Assembly (NCBI GenBank): GCA_009809945.1
Contig: WTPW01000400.1
Span: 132,670 to 196,669, forward strand
Direction of reading: 5' to 3'
Origin: Gigaspora margarita
Taxonomy: Eukaryota; Glomeromycota; Glomeromycetes; Diversisporales; Gigasporaceae
DNA: 64,000 nt
Positions 11,192 to 23,261 of the stretch are shown here, in pieces. Position 1 is the first letter of the stretch. Every line of letters starts with the position of its first letter. Made by a program: the position numbers and the translations under genes. Below the pieces are notes generated by a model. It did no database searches and was not told the DNA's origin. It saw nothing but the letters and a program-made list of their open reading frames with translations.

Positions 11192-11800
11192 CTAGGAAAA
11201 CAGGAACTGTTAATGTCCGGAGCTAAAATTTTAAATTAATATTATTAAATAAGAATTTTACTAACTATAACCGGCGGTGATCATCACCGGTGTGTAATTG
11301 GCCAATAAATTTGCAGGATCGGGTGTAACGTGCAAATCAGGTTGTGTAACAAAAATAAAGATTTTTCTGAAAAAATGCTAATATCTCAAGAATTCGTCTA
11401 TGAAACTACCTTCGACATTCTAGCAAAAAAAATTCCTTGCTAACTTTTGCATATATTAAACACCCTGCTAAAATCCCAGGCCTCGCCCTAACCCTAAAGT
11501 AAATGAAATAATTTTTTTTTGTTTTATTGTTATTGGCTAATTACATATCGGTGATGATCACCGCCGGTTATTTGTAGTTAAATTCATTAGATAAATATAT
11601 AAAGTTTATAAAATAACTACAAAATTATAATATGTAAGTGGTAATCTTTTTTTTTTTAGATGTACCTCAACGACCAATCATATTTGGTAATTAGTGGACA
11701 GACAGACGGACATGATCAGATCTAGTATATGCACCAGATCACGTGATATAGATCACGTGCATGCACAAAATGTAAGTCCTCCGCTACGCTCCGGACAATT
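11192..11800 (-). mobile_element. Helitron-like non-autonomous element, copy 2
   Basis: On the minus strand it begins AATTGTCCGGAGCGTAGCG. It ends GCTCCGGACATT, then hairpin AACAG-TTC-CTGTT and TTCCTAG. The layout is the same as in 8159-8327 and 34455-34684, but with different stem bases that still pair. A separate inverted-repeat MITE (11263-11579) is nested inside. The part after it carries GACAGACAGACGGAC and a double GATCACGTG motif. No replication/helicase gene is present, so it would depend on an autonomous relative. Confidence 0.6.
11263..11579. mobile_element. MITE with ACCGGCGGTGATCATCACCG ends
   Basis: Inverted ends of about 48 bp start AACTATAACCGGCGGTGATC and close GATCACCGCCGGTTATTTGT. 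Within each end GGTGATCATCACC is itself a palindrome. The interior (GGTGTAAC, TGTGTAACAAAAATAAAG, CCTAACCCTAAAG) resembles the interiors at 51462-51769 and 52074-52755 although the ends differ. Confidence 0.75.
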
Positions 11801-12108
11801 ACTATTATACAATAACTATATTATAGTATTTTTTTTTTATAATACAAAAATATCATTTCTGATAGATTTGTTGATATTGTTTTTGATAAAAAAAAAATAT
11901 TGATTTACATACTATTTTTAATAAATTTTAAAAAAAAAAACTATCTCTAAAATTGATATTAAAGTTTATTTGAAATTTTTATTAAATATAGTATATAAAC
12001 AAACTTTTTTTCTATTAGAATAAATACACTAATCTATTAGAAATAATATTTTTGCAATTGATCATATAGTCTATTAATTTCATATTAGTGAACATTTTTA
12101 TTTATTTT
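11801..12108. other. A+T-rich spacer
   Basis: Long A and T runs only. No gene or repeat end is seen. Confidence 0.4.
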
Positions 12109-12345
12109 AGTTAATGTTACAGCTGATGCTAAAGTTGGCTGATGCTGAAGCTATGGGGTCTCAATTTGAAACTATAAGCCCTGCTAAAATCCATATATAC
12201 TCATAACTATAAAATTTGTACCCAAAACCTACTCTAACCCTATAAGACAAACAAAAAAACATCCAAAAAAATTTTTAAAATTTATATCTAAATTGGTCAT
12301 AGCTTCAATATCAGCCAACTTTAGCATTAGCCATGATAGTTAATA
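12109..12345. mobile_element. MITE with GCTAAAGTTGGCTGAT inverted ends
   Basis: GATGCTAAAGTTGGCTGATG near the left end faces ATCAGCCAACTTTAGCATTA near the right end. Pairing extends over roughly 45 bp per arm. The centre holds CTCTAACCCTATAAG. There is no coding capacity and the superfamily is not assigned. Confidence 0.7.
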
Positions 12346-12850
12346 ATATAAAAACCAATTTGTTAATTTTAGCAAACTTGGTTAATTAAAATTTAGTTAA
12401 TTTCTATTACTAGAAAAACAACTAGAATAAGTAGTACAAGAAAAAGTTGGAGTTTAAATAAATTTTTGAACTATATAGTTTATTTTATATATATTGCTAA
12501 TTTTATTTATATATCAAGCATTGGTAAAAATATATTAATATTTTATTGTTATAATATTTAAGCAAACTATTGTTTTATATACAATTAATAATTATAATAT
12601 TATTAAAGATTTATTATATCTTGTTTATACATTAAATAAACTTGGCATTTGTTTATTTTCTGCACACATTAGATAAAAGTTGTTTTAAATTGATCTTCTA
12701 AATATTCTTTGTATTATCTATTATTTACTATTCTGTTCTATAATTACTCTGCTTTATAAATATCATATTCATTATCAGTTATTTGGTAGTATATAAATTA
12801 TAATACAACTATAAAGCTTCACTGCTACTTTAAATTTAGATGCAACCTAT
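12346..12850. other. A+T-rich spacer
   Basis: No gene, RNA or defined repeat end is visible before the LINE target duplication at 12851. Confidence 0.4.
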
Positions 12851-12866
12851 CTATAAACTTTTATAT

Positions 12867-15271
12867 ATATATTTTTTTTTAAACTAGCGGCCCTGCTTTT
12901 ATTATAAGGATTTAAATATACAAGTTTGAGTTTACTTTATAATACATTATATTTTCAACTTTCCTCTATCTAATAAAAACTCACTCGACTTCAACGAAGC
13001 CCAGGTGCAACCTGCCGTGATAGCTGTTTTCCTCTTTTTAAAGCCCTCAACTTACTGAGAGTTATTTTAAATGTCCACAGGCAGAGGCTGTTAGCCTTGT
13101 CAAGACCGATTAGCTATTAACATTTTTGTCCTTCTTGTATACCGGCTTTAACTGAGAAGACCAAGCTGGCCTACTGAAGCTAGTTATAAAGTTCTTTATC
13201 ATGTCCTTAGCAACACCAAATATTCTTCTTTTCTTTTCTTCTCCTTCATTTTTCTTTGTAGTTTCGTCTTGCTCTTGCTGTATATTTTCCTTTTCTATTT
13301 CTGTATCCTTTTCTTTTCTTTTTTTCCCTCCAGGTTTCATGCTTCTCTTATATATCTTTTCTTTCTTCTGTTTTCTCGATATTCCCTTTGCCTTTTGCCA
13401 CTCATTAAAAACTTCACATCTAAAGCACCATATCCGTTTGTAAAATATTTTCCAAAAGCTGCGAACCAGGAGAAATAAGATCTTCTTTTTCGTTTTTGGC
13501 TTTCTGCAGATTTCTTGTTCGACCTTCTCCTCAACCTTCTTTGGGATATATCCTCTAATTAACGCGGCTTGACTAACTTCTTTTTCTTCAGTAGTACTTC
13601 CAAAGAATGCTTCTTCCCATATTGTTTCTTCAACTGTCAAGAGGTCTTCTTTTTCTTTTACCTTTGTCATCACATATCTACAGACCTCATTGCACACTCT
13701 CTTCCACAAGCTTCTATAAACTTCACAGGACGCTAAGTGATCTTGCGACTCTTCTTTTCTTAGGCAGCTGATACACGTGTTGGTCTCGTATACTTCAGGT
13801 CTTCTTTTGTGGAGAGCGGCTTTTGTTAGGAGCAGTTTGGTTAGGCATTTAATTTGGAAGACCCAAGCTCTACTTTTCTTTTCGCTTGTACAATGCTGGC
13901 CTTTGTTTCTACCAATATTGTCCCATAGTGATCGCCATATATTCTTGCTGCTTGACTCTTCTGCCACATTTTGCAACAAGTCTTCCATAGTACTCAGAGA
14001 TGCCCACTCTGCATCATAATGCGTAATCATAATTGTGTTAATGAACTTTCTTAGGGGTCGATCTATTATACTGTTTTCCCATTGAGGATAAACCGACATT
14101 GTTCTAGTGAGCTCCGATTTTACTTTGACCAGGTGCAGGTCTGTTGCACCTTTTTTGGCGAGTCTGTCCGCTTTCTCGTTCATTACATTACTGCTATGAC
14201 TTTTCACTTTATACGTATGAAGCCTTAATTTTTTCTTTTTCCACACCCTATAATTGCTCGTAAGACGCTTCCATTTTTCAGCTTCAGGTCTTCACGTGTT
14301 CTTGAAACCTTTTTTCCTTTTTTAATAGCGTCAATTGCGCAAGCACTATCTGTGTGTATATGAACTTCTGCCCCATGTGGCATAGCTAATATCGCTATCC
14401 AAATCGCACCTAATTCAGCTCTTGTTGAAGCGGGCCAATCACTAAACCTACAACTAAATTCTATATTTACTATCTTATCATCTATGCTACTGATAACCCA
14501 GCTGATTCCCAAGTCTGATTTCTTCATTCCTTTCACGCTATTATTCAATGACCTGTCTGAAAACACCTCAAATCTTTGTCCATTCCTAATTTTATTCCAT
14601 ACTTCTTTCAATCTCTTTTGTACTTCCGCTCCCTCTACTTGATCTTCTATGAGTTCTTCTTCGTATGTCTTCACAATGACCATTGGGATGGGTCGTTCTT
14701 CTAATTCTCTATCTGTGCTCAGAGTCGCTTTCTCGAAGGGGACTAAATGTGGTACATCACATACTAGTTTGTACTGTGTACTCTCATTCTCTTTGCTTTT
14801 CTGGAAAAGCCTCTTGTCAATCGCTCTTTTGTTACTCTTAAATGCTTTAGTGAGTACGCATTTCCTTTCTTCTTCACCTTCTGTTAGCTCACAGCCTTGG
14901 CACTCTTTAAGCCTGTGGCCCTGTCCCCCTGGTTCTTCTGATCTTACCCAGTGTTGTAGCAGCATTGTTTTGTTCTCATTCTTCTTAAGGATTCTAGCAA
15001 ATTCAAAGTCTTCTTGAATGCTCTTCATACTAAAGATTATCCAATCTTTTCTTCTTTTGTCGCATGAGATATTTCTCAATTCGGCCTTACAGAATTGTCT
15101 GTTTGTTCCAGACTTTTTGTATTTATCTTTAATTTCTCTTGTTTCTAAGGCCTCTGCTATTAATTCCTGTTCTAGTTGTGAGAACCATGTTGCCTTTTTT
15201 CCGCTGCACCCTTGTCCTCTTATTTTTTTTGCTTGCTGCCACGTGATCATTTTGTTTTCGCTTGGGTCCAG
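12867..15271 (-). mobile_element. 5'-truncated LINE (non-LTR retrotransposon), copy A
   Basis: The insert is bracketed by a perfect 16-bp duplication, CTATAAACTTTTATAT, at 12851-12866 and 15272-15287. On the minus strand it ends with AGCAGGGCCGCTAGTTT followed by an A-rich tail. These are hallmarks of target-primed reverse transcription. It carries the RNase H and downstream region of a LINE polyprotein, but no reverse transcriptase, so the 5' part was lost at insertion. Its 3' untranslated block (CACGGCAGGTTGCACCT) is shared with copy B (minus-strand TTGCGGCAGGTCACATTT) at 19378-20184. G+C content is clearly higher than in the surroundings, suggesting a fairly young insertion. Confidence 0.9.
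13110..15250 (-). pseudogene. LINE RNase H and C-terminal domain, frameshifted
   Basis: Two overlapping frames (14225-15250, then 13110-14246) together read as one LINE C-terminal region, broken by a one-base slip in the GGGTGTGGAAAAAG tract near 14240. The RNase H signature is complete across the break: Asp in FSDRS, Glu in TRAELGAIW, Asp in HTDSACAI and Asp in NEKADRLAKKG. Downstream, CISC and an H-x4-C give a C-x2-C/H-C zinc-finger-like motif, common after RNase H in LINEs. Next comes WKIFYKRIWCFRCEVF, shared with copy B, and then a very Lys/Glu-rich tail. In an intact element this part would remove RNA from the cDNA hybrid. The missing N-terminus and the frameshift make it non-functional. 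Confidence 0.85.
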
Positions 15272-15287
15272 CTATAAACTTTTATAT

Positions 15288-15937
15288 TATTTATTATATT
15301 TACCTTTTTTTATACCATATTTTTATTTTTTATTTTTAAAAACAGTATATCTATTTATGTTATAATATGGTTACTATTTTTTTAATTCTAATTTTTTAAC
15401 ATACAGTACATATATATGTACCAAACCAAAAAATTTAATAATAATAAATAATCTTTATTATTGCATTTATTTCTTTTGTTAACTTTACATATAATTTATA
15501 TACAATGCTCAAAATAACATGCAAATAGGTATTGTTTTATAAAAATACAGTAGATTATTTAACAAAAATTATTAATAATCTATCTACTCTTTACAAAAAA
15601 CAAAGTATAGAAAGTTAAATCATATAACATATTAAAACAAAACTTTATTTTTTAATAAAATTGTTTTTTTTAAGTAATGACTATATATATTATATATAAG
15701 TAGCTATACAAAAGAAAACAAGTGCTTATATTACAAAGATTGTATATATAGAGTACAAGTTATTTAGAGATATGCATGGGCTTTATTTTGAAGCCTAGTA
15801 TACTATTTTAAAAAGGCTCAATTTTCTAAATAATACCTATGCCAATTATTTATAAAAATATAGTAATTTGTTTTTATAAAAGTTGTATTCTTATACAGAC
15901 AAATTGAATGCATTTTTACTAATATGATATTTTTGAA
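15288..15937. other. A+T-rich DNA, no gene
   Basis: Nothing beyond simple A+T-rich sequence can be supported between the LINE and the hAT-like element. Confidence 0.4.
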
Positions 15938-15945
15938 TTGCACAT

Positions 15946-16229
15946 TAGGGTTCCTCAAATTCAAATCAAATCAAATATTGGGTCAATTTGAATTTGATCA
16001 AATCAAATTGACCCTGATTTGAATTTGATTTGATTCAAATATTTGGATTTGAATTTGATTTGAATTTGAATTTTTAAAGTAATTTTCAAATCAAATCAAA
16101 TATTTGTCAAATTAAATCAAATTTGGTCAGAGTTGAATTTGATCAAATCAAATATAGTCAAATTTGAATTTGAATTTGACAAATATTTGATTCAAATATT
16201 TGAAGATCAAATCAAATTGCAGAACCCTA
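15946..16229. mobile_element. hAT-like MITE filled with TCAAATTTGAAT palindromes
   Basis: The ends TAGGGTTC and GAACCCTA are flanked by a perfect 8-bp duplication, TTGCACAT, at 15938-15945 and 16230-16237. The 8-bp duplication and TAGGG-type terminus fit the hAT superfamily. Nearly the whole interior is built from AAATTTGAATTTGA-type words and their complements, so either strand could fold extensively. No transposase. Confidence 0.8.
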
Positions 16230-16237
16230 TTGCACAT

Positions 16238-17476
16238 CAATTCAGGATTATCTTGAATTTAAACCAATCAAGTTCTTGTTTTGATTTTCTATTTTGAAAA
16301 TTCAAAGGATTTGTAAGGCAGTCTAAAAAAGAAAATAATTATTTTTTATAGGCCAAAATTATTGTTTTTATAATGTATATTATTTTGTTATATTTTAAAT
16401 GATTATATACATCAAATCTGTCTATATGCTTTTATATTAGCCTTATTAGCAATATTTTGAATATTTTTTATTACTTCAAAGTTTTTTGAGAATTTTTAAT
16501 AAAAAAAATAAAAATAAATAAATAAACAAATAAATAAGTTATAAAAATTTATATTTTATTAATATTTTAATTTGTAAAAAACTACAAAAGTGTTAGCAAT
16601 ATTATAATTTTTTTTTAAAAGAGTATAAGTGTAATCTAATAAGAATTTGAATATGTAATAAAATGGATTTTGTTGTTTTTGCTATTTGATATAGTATTAA
16701 AAGAAGTCTTCTATCTGGAATTAATAATAATCCATATCTATTTAGAAGATAAATGGGCTTATTATAATGTTCTAAATAATAATAAAGTATATATTTAAAA
16801 AAAATTATACTTCTATATATCATAAAGTTTCTTCCAGTTGGCTCAAATTTCCCCTAGTTACACAAAACAATTAATTTTAATTGGTCGATATCATATGATC
16901 ATCATATGATTTTGTAAACAACTTTTGACAACTAAAATTTAAATCATCATAACTTGATGAATATTCAACCAATTTTAATAAATCTGCTATTTTTAGAATC
17001 AGAAAAACCTGCTCTATAATTTTATTTAATAGTTCAAAAATAATTTGCTTAAAAAAATTTTACAAAATTTTAAAAAGAATAAATCAATACCATGAATTTT
17101 ATATGTAATTTGCAATTTGTACCCCCTACCCTTAATTATTATTCAAAGGATCATCTTTAGATTTTTCAAACAAATATTTTATTTTATTCAAATTAGTTGG
17201 CTATTTCTCAAAAGAAAATTAATAATAAAACTTCTTTTGTACAAAAAAGCTCTAAACTAGAAGTTTAACTAAATATAAATTTTTGTATGTAAAATATTTA
17301 ATATTAGAAGTAATAGCAATTTAATTATCTGTACAAATTGTACAAATAAAATTATGGGTTATCTTATTAATAGTAATATATGAAATTAATACTTTAAAGT
17401 TTCTATATATAAAGTTTTGATTTTTTAAGAATTAAAATTTTAATAATATTTAAGTATATATTTAATCTATTTACTA
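16238..17476. other. Repeat-derived A+T-rich DNA, no gene
   Basis: The block at about 16965-17035 (CCAACCAATTTTAATAAAT-type text followed by AGAATCAGAAAAACCTGCTC) recurs in related form at 18540-18610, 51800-51880 and 53390-53445. It is an old dispersed repeat. No coding is seen. Confidence 0.4.
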
Positions 17477-17727
17477 TATTTACACGAAATAATGCACATG
17501 GGTGTTATTTCGAAATTTGGATTTCCTTAAAATAGCATAGTTGGTTTCGAAATAACGCCCATGTGCGTCTCGAAATAATGCACACTCCACATACTAATGC
17601 TTTAATAAGCATTTGGAGGTGGATTGAAATTAGACCTTTACCCTAAAATAATGCCCATGCACGTACTCAAAATAATATGCATTACCTCGAAATAATGCGC
17701 AAGTGCATGTTATTTCATGTAAATACG
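17477..17727. mobile_element. MITE with CGAAATAATGCAC motifs
   Basis: The left end ATTTACACGAAATAATGCAC faces a right end whose complement is ATTTACATGAAATAACATGC. Several further CGAAATAATGC words, direct and inverted, lie inside. A fragment of the same family occurs at 57030-57160. The superfamily is not assigned. Confidence 0.65.
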
Positions 17728-19238
17728 GCATAAAAAAATTCTATTAATTGTGATTTAATATTTTTTAAAAAAATTATAAAGTTGCTTAATTTTTAAAATA
17801 AAAAATTAAAAATTGAAGTTTCTAGTATTTTTAAAATTTACTCAATTAAAATTAAGTATTTTTTTGTGCTATTATGCAAGTAACCTAGTAAAACTATTAG
17901 GACAAATTTGCAAAATTTCAAAAATGCAAAAAAATTAAGCATAATTTATAATGCTAATTTAAACTAATTTACTATATAAAAATTACTATCTTATATAGTA
18001 AAAATAATGTTTATTTTAGATTAAAAAAGTTAAAAATCTATATATTTTTAGATTTTAAGAATTTCATGTATATATACATATATATAATAATTTTTTAAAT
18101 TCTAATTTTAAACTGATATTAACTAAAATTAGTTATAAATTTTATTAATTTGTTATATAAGTATATATTATACTAATAATTAGTATATTTATTTTAATTA
18201 ACCTATAAAATATATTAATAAAAAATATTTTAAATTTTATAAAAATTAATTTATATATACAAAATATAATCAGCTTTAGTTTTTTATATAAAATTATAGA
18301 TTGTATAATAAAAAAAGTTAAAATTAATAAATATATAAACTATCTATTATTTTATAAATATATAAATTAATATTAAAAAATATTTAAAAGGTAGTTCACA
18401 GTTAAAGGGTATAAATTTTATAGTAAAAATTGGCAGAGATTTACTAATTTCCTTATATAAAAATGGAATTTCATGTGATTCCGTTCTTAAGAAAAAACCT
18501 TATAGTAAAAAATCAAAACATACTCATATCTCATAATTTTTCCAACCAATTTTAATGATTTTTACTTCTATTAGAATCAGAAAAATTAGTTCTACAACTT
18601 TTATTAGAAGCTAAAAGAAGGTTTATATAATAAAAAAAATACTTTTATATGTAAGCAAGCTAGATTCCTGCACAATTAAAAAACATATGAATTTCCATTT
18701 TTGTTTATTATAAGATCTGCAATTTTTTTACCCCTTTAGAGGCAGACTACCCCTTAATTTATATACAATAAATTTATATTTGTAGCTTAATATTATAATA
18801 TATACTTATTTAAATACAATAAATTTATATTTGTAGCTTGATATTATAATATATACTTTTCTAAAAGATATATTTAAAATAACAATAATTAAACAAAATA
18901 TTATTTTTAAATATTTTTTAACTATTATATTAATAAGTATTGTATTAACATTAATGAAACAAGTTATACTATATAATAATTTATTTAGAACAATATCTAG
19001 AGTAGTTTATATACAATTTAAGACCAAATTTGACTCAAGTATATTATAATATAGATTAATTAATTGTTTATTTTAAAGTTTAAAAACATAATTAAGTTTA
19101 TATAATAATTTTATTTAAATTAGTTAGATTGATCAAATTGATTAGTAATTATATAATATTATATATATTATATAATTGCTTTTAATAATTAATAAAACTA
19201 TTCAAATTCTAGTTATTTAAAAAAAATATCATATATAA
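17728..19238. other. Heavily A+T-decayed DNA, no gene
   Basis: Long, almost pure A+T sequence. Short duplicated text (TACAATAAATTTATATTTGT at about 18765 and 18817) indicates a small direct duplication. Nothing coding. Confidence 0.4.
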
Positions 19239-19377
19239 TACAGTCTAACCTCAATATAATCACCTCCTTGAAAAACAGAAATTAGGCAATTATAATGAGA
19301 GGTAATTATGAATAATAAACTCTGTATAGTCACTTTAAAAATAAATAGCAAAATAATGTGATTATAAAAAAATTTAT

Positions 19378-20184
19378 TTTATTTATTTTTTTTTTTGGCG
19401 GTCCTGCCTTTATTTTCTCAGAAAACTTTAAAATAACTATTACATTTATCATGTGTTACTACGTTTTCTATTTAATATAAAAGCCCATTCAGATTTCCCT
19501 TAAGGTGCTTAAATGTGACCTGCCGCAATAGGAATTCCCTTCTGAAAAAATTTTCTGACTTTCATCCAATTTTTCCGTTTGACAGTAGCACCTGCAGGCA
19601 TGTCTGGACCTTTTAGTTAATATTTGTCATGCAATTAGCGGTCGTATTACCTTTCAGAATCCAATTTCTAATGTTTTTTTTTGCTAATTGCTGAGTTCTT
19701 TCTAACTATGATGATACGTTTTCTTTCATATTTTCTACGTTTTCACTAGACGACTCTCCAGTGTTTCTGTCATGTGAATTTCCTTTACCGATGGTCTTGT
19801 TTACTGATAAATTCCTTCTTTTCCTTATTCCCAAATTTTCTTTTTCCCTTGTCCTTGTTCGTACTTTCGATAAAGATCTTTGCTCACGTTCGAGGGCTGC
19901 GTAAGCGTAATTCTGCTTTTCACAGTCCTTTACTATTTCACAACGAAAGCACCATAATCGTCTGTAGAAAACTTTCCATGCTGTGCAGATCCAGGTAATT
20001 GCTACCCTCTCCGCCTTCTTTCTTGAGCCTGTGATTTCTCTTAATCTGACTTTTGCATCTCTTGAAATTATCACCAAAAGTAATTTCTTTCTCTTCTTGT
20101 AAGGATCGTTCAAGTCAGCCTCTTCTAATAATATCCTGAGTTCCTCTAATTTCCTCTTGTTCGTAACGAAAATTGAGGTCTTGT
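19378..20184 (-). mobile_element. 5'-truncated LINE, copy B
   Basis: The insert is flanked by a perfect 17-bp duplication, ATTATAAAAAAATTTAT, at 19361-19377 and 20185-20201. It ends on the minus strand in GGCAGGACCGCC plus an A tract, as copy A ends in GCAGGGCCGC plus A-rich DNA. Shared coding text (WKVFYRRLWCFRCEIV) and 3' untranslated text prove that the two belong to one family. It sits within the pogo-like element, so it is the later insertion. Confidence 0.9.
19706..20113 (-). pseudogene. C-terminal fragment of LINE polyprotein
   Basis: An open frame of 135 codons contains WKVFYRRLWCFRCEIVKDCE, which aligns with WKIFYKRIWCFRCEVFNEW in copy A, followed by a charged tail. Only the part after the zinc-finger region is present. 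There is no RNase H or reverse transcriptase, so it is a dead 5'-truncated copy. It helps to define a conserved C-terminal WK-FY-R-WCFRCE domain of the family. Confidence 0.75.
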
Positions 20185-20999
20185 ATTATAAAAAAATTTA
20201 TAAATGATTGCAAATAATTGCTACATATAAATCTTTATTTTTTTATAAGCAAATCGATTACTGCACATTAATAAAAGTTGTTCTATGATAAATTATATAT
20301 ATAGTAAAATTTTTATAATTTTTGAAGTAACTTTTATTATATTGATTTTATATTTTACATAATACAAAAAAATATTAAAAAATTTTTATTTTTTATTGTA
20401 TTATGTAAAATGTAAAATCAACATAATAAAAATTACTTAAATATTTTACTATACATGTAATTTATTACATAGAATAATTATAATTAATGTGCATAATCAA
20501 TTTGTTTATAAACAAATAAAGGTTTATATGTAGCAATGATTTGTGATTAATTAAATTTTATTTTATTAACTAATTTTTAAAAAATCATATATTTTTTTTA
20601 AATTTTTAATTTTATGATTAATATTTTAACTATATTGTATTCTTTTGTAACTTTACAAGGTAAATTTAATATAATTTTATGAATTTGTTTTTAAAATAGT
20701 GTGATAGTGATTATAAAGTGATTGTGACTATATAGAGAGTAAAATAAATATAAATTTCTTTGGTAAATAAAAAGGTGATTATAATACAGTTGTGACAATA
20801 TCATGGGTAACTATAACAAGGTCAAACTGTATTATATTGATATATTTAAAAGTGACTCTGATGCATTTTTAAAATTAACTAGATTATTGATCTTTTGCAA
20901 TTTTTTTAAGTTATATGAGTCTATAAATACAATTAAATAGCTATTTTAAGTTTATAGAATTTATTTAATAACAAAAAAAGTTTATAAATAATTAAAATG

Positions 21000-22875
21000 C
21001 AATCTATAGAGTGTGGTGACTTAGAAAAGTTGTTATATTGGTACTTCCAAGTGGCAAATCTAGAGTTCAAATCCTACTGGTGTCATTTGAGAAAAATATC
21101 CTATGTTTTGGTAACTGCTTCTCATTTTAAAGATTTTCATAATTGGCAAAAACCTAAATTAAAAAATTGCTTAATTCACATCTATTACATAGTTTGATCA
21201 CAATTACATGCTTGATCAGTTGGGTATATTACCTGTAGACTTGGTTCCACTATTTCAAATAGGTGCTTTTAGGTATAGTTATGTGTTATTATACAGACAA
21301 ATCCAAGTAACCAGAAAAATAAAAACCTATTTGGCGAAGTTTTAAGAAAGAAGGTACTAAGATTTTTGATAGAGCTGCAAAACCAAAATATTGGAAACTA
21401 GAGCTAAAGAACTAGACAGCAAGATCTTAAAAAGTGAGCTTACCAATCTGGCCAGCAGAGTTTTACTGAATAAAAAGAACATATGTTATGAAAGTAGGTA
21501 AAAAAAGAAAACTATAATAGCACCTAATGCTGAGTAGATTAATGTATCTGAGCTAACTAGTTTGGAAATTGGAATATATTGGGAGGACTAGTAGAAAAGT
21601 AGTAGTAGATACTAGGGTTGAAGTGAACTTTACAAAAGCAAAAGTATGCAATAATATTAGTTTAAAGGCATTCCTAACTGCAAGTATTGGTTAATACTAT
21701 AGCACAAGTTTCTAAAGTATAGATAAATACCTGTGAGAGACTAGTACTACTCTACCAAACTTCCATTAATGATAAACCAGATAGTACCTTCAGGAACATT
21801 GAAGAAGTTCTAAAAGACCAGCTTAGTATCTAATACAAACCTTAACTAATGTATATAAGGCTGTACTAATAATACAAGTCAAAGATTAGCAGAAAAAACA
21901 AGATCAAAGGGTTTAAATAGGCAATACTACAGTCTTTCTACTCTACTATCACCTCTATAGTCACAACCTTTATATCATCACACTAAATTTAATTCCCATT
22001 TTTTTTATATATAAAATATCTTCATATAATCACAAATAGCTTATAATCACTATCATATTTTTTAGAAGCTTTTTGAAATCTTTTATAAGTAAAAATACTC
22101 TTATATAATCACAACATTATATAAAAGTTCAAGTTTTACTATTGCAGATTCCCAAAGTAAGCTATCTTTTTTTTGGGCAAAAAGTTATACAAGAAATCAG
22201 AAGTAGCTTATGTTCAGAAAAATTGACATTAAATAATTGCAAGTAGTTGCTACATAGTAAAGTCCAAATTTTACTATGTAAATCAGTTACAATTGCTTAA
22301 GTAGACTTATTCAAAAGATCATATTGCACATACTATAAAATTTTTATCATAATTGTAAAGGTTTTTATTATTAAACTTTTAATTTTTACATCATCGAATA
22401 TATTTTTAAAAAATTCTAATTTGTTTGGTTAAATATAAAAATTAAATATCAAATAATAAAAACTTCTCCAAATTGCATAAAATTTTAAAGTATATATATT
22501 TTGACCTTCTGAATAAGTTTACTTAAGCAATTACGATTAATTTACATAGTAGAATAGGACTTTATTATGTAGTGACTATTATTGATCACAGGTTTTTTAT
22601 TTTTGGATAAAAAAATTTTTTGGTTTTTTTAGTACTATTTGTGAATATAAAATATTTACTTTTATATAATCACATTATAAATATTTTATATATTATTGTG
22701 ACTATATAGGATATATATTTATAATCACACTCATTTATAATCACATATTTTTATAATACAAACTGTGTGATTATAAAGGAGGAAGTCTGTAATATATAGG
22801 TTGCCAATATAGCAGCTAGTTAGAATCTTTAAATGGCTATTTAAATAGGCAACCAGAAGTTGAATATGTGGCAGG
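21000..22875 (+). repeat. SINE-like repeat X, copy 2, split by a pogo-like element
   Basis: The repeat runs 21000-21929 and resumes at 22790-22875 after the insertion at 21930-22789. The head contains CTAGAGTTCAAATCCTACTG, whose GTTCAAATC fits a polymerase III B box. Further blocks in order are ATCAGTTGGGTATATTACC, ACCAATCTGGCCAGC, AGTTTGGAAATTGG and GGGTTTAAATAGGCAA. Copy 3 (27785-29385, minus) has the same order with more G and C. A frame over 20997-21197 is only the repeat read through. Confidence 0.7.
21930..22789. mobile_element. pogo/Tigger-like MITE nested in repeat X
   Basis: The left end is CAGTCTTTCTACTCTAC and the right end, on the minus strand, is CAGACTTCCTCCTTTATAAT. TA lies immediately outside at 21928-21929 and 22790-22791. 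ATAATCAC and GTGATTATAA motifs line both arms. Joining the flanks restores the continuous text of repeat X seen in copies 1 and 3. Confidence 0.75.
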
Positions 22876-23261
22876 ACCCCAAAGGACTCTGATATAACTT
22901 AGAAATTACTAAAAAAGAAAATTTTGTATAGAAATTTATCAAGTATTGCTTTTTATATACAGTAGTAAATTTTTTTAAAAATTTGGTTTATTTTATATAT
23001 CTATTTGGCTAAAATTATAAAAACTTAGATCTAAGATATATTAGAGTTCTTTGGGGTCCTGTTGTAACTAGTTTAGTGCTCTTAGGTCCAGTTCAGGTTC
23101 AACTAGTCCAGGTCCAGTCTAGAATTGAACCAGACTCAGACTCTTAATTTTACTAATTTTAGACTTCATATTAAACTTAGACTCAATTATGAGCTCAGTT
23201 CAGGTCTGGTTCAAAGTCCATTGACTAATCCAAGTTTAAATATATTTTTATGTATTTTTTG

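Larger units (their letters stand above)
19241..20829. mobile_element. pogo/Tigger-like element interrupted by a LINE
   Basis: The left end CAGTCTAACCTCAATATAAT is preceded by TA. The right end, on the minus strand, is CAGTTTGACCTTGTTATAGT with TA beyond it. Interior ATAATCAC and GTGATTATAA words recur in the copies at 21930 and 29808. Without the LINE at 19378-20184 and its duplicated target it would be about 765 bp. No transposase frame remains. Confidence 0.75.

Noticed and set aside
13201-14019. Several plus-strand frames
   Set aside because: They are the opposite strand of the LINE coding region, whose RNase H motifs are on the minus strand.
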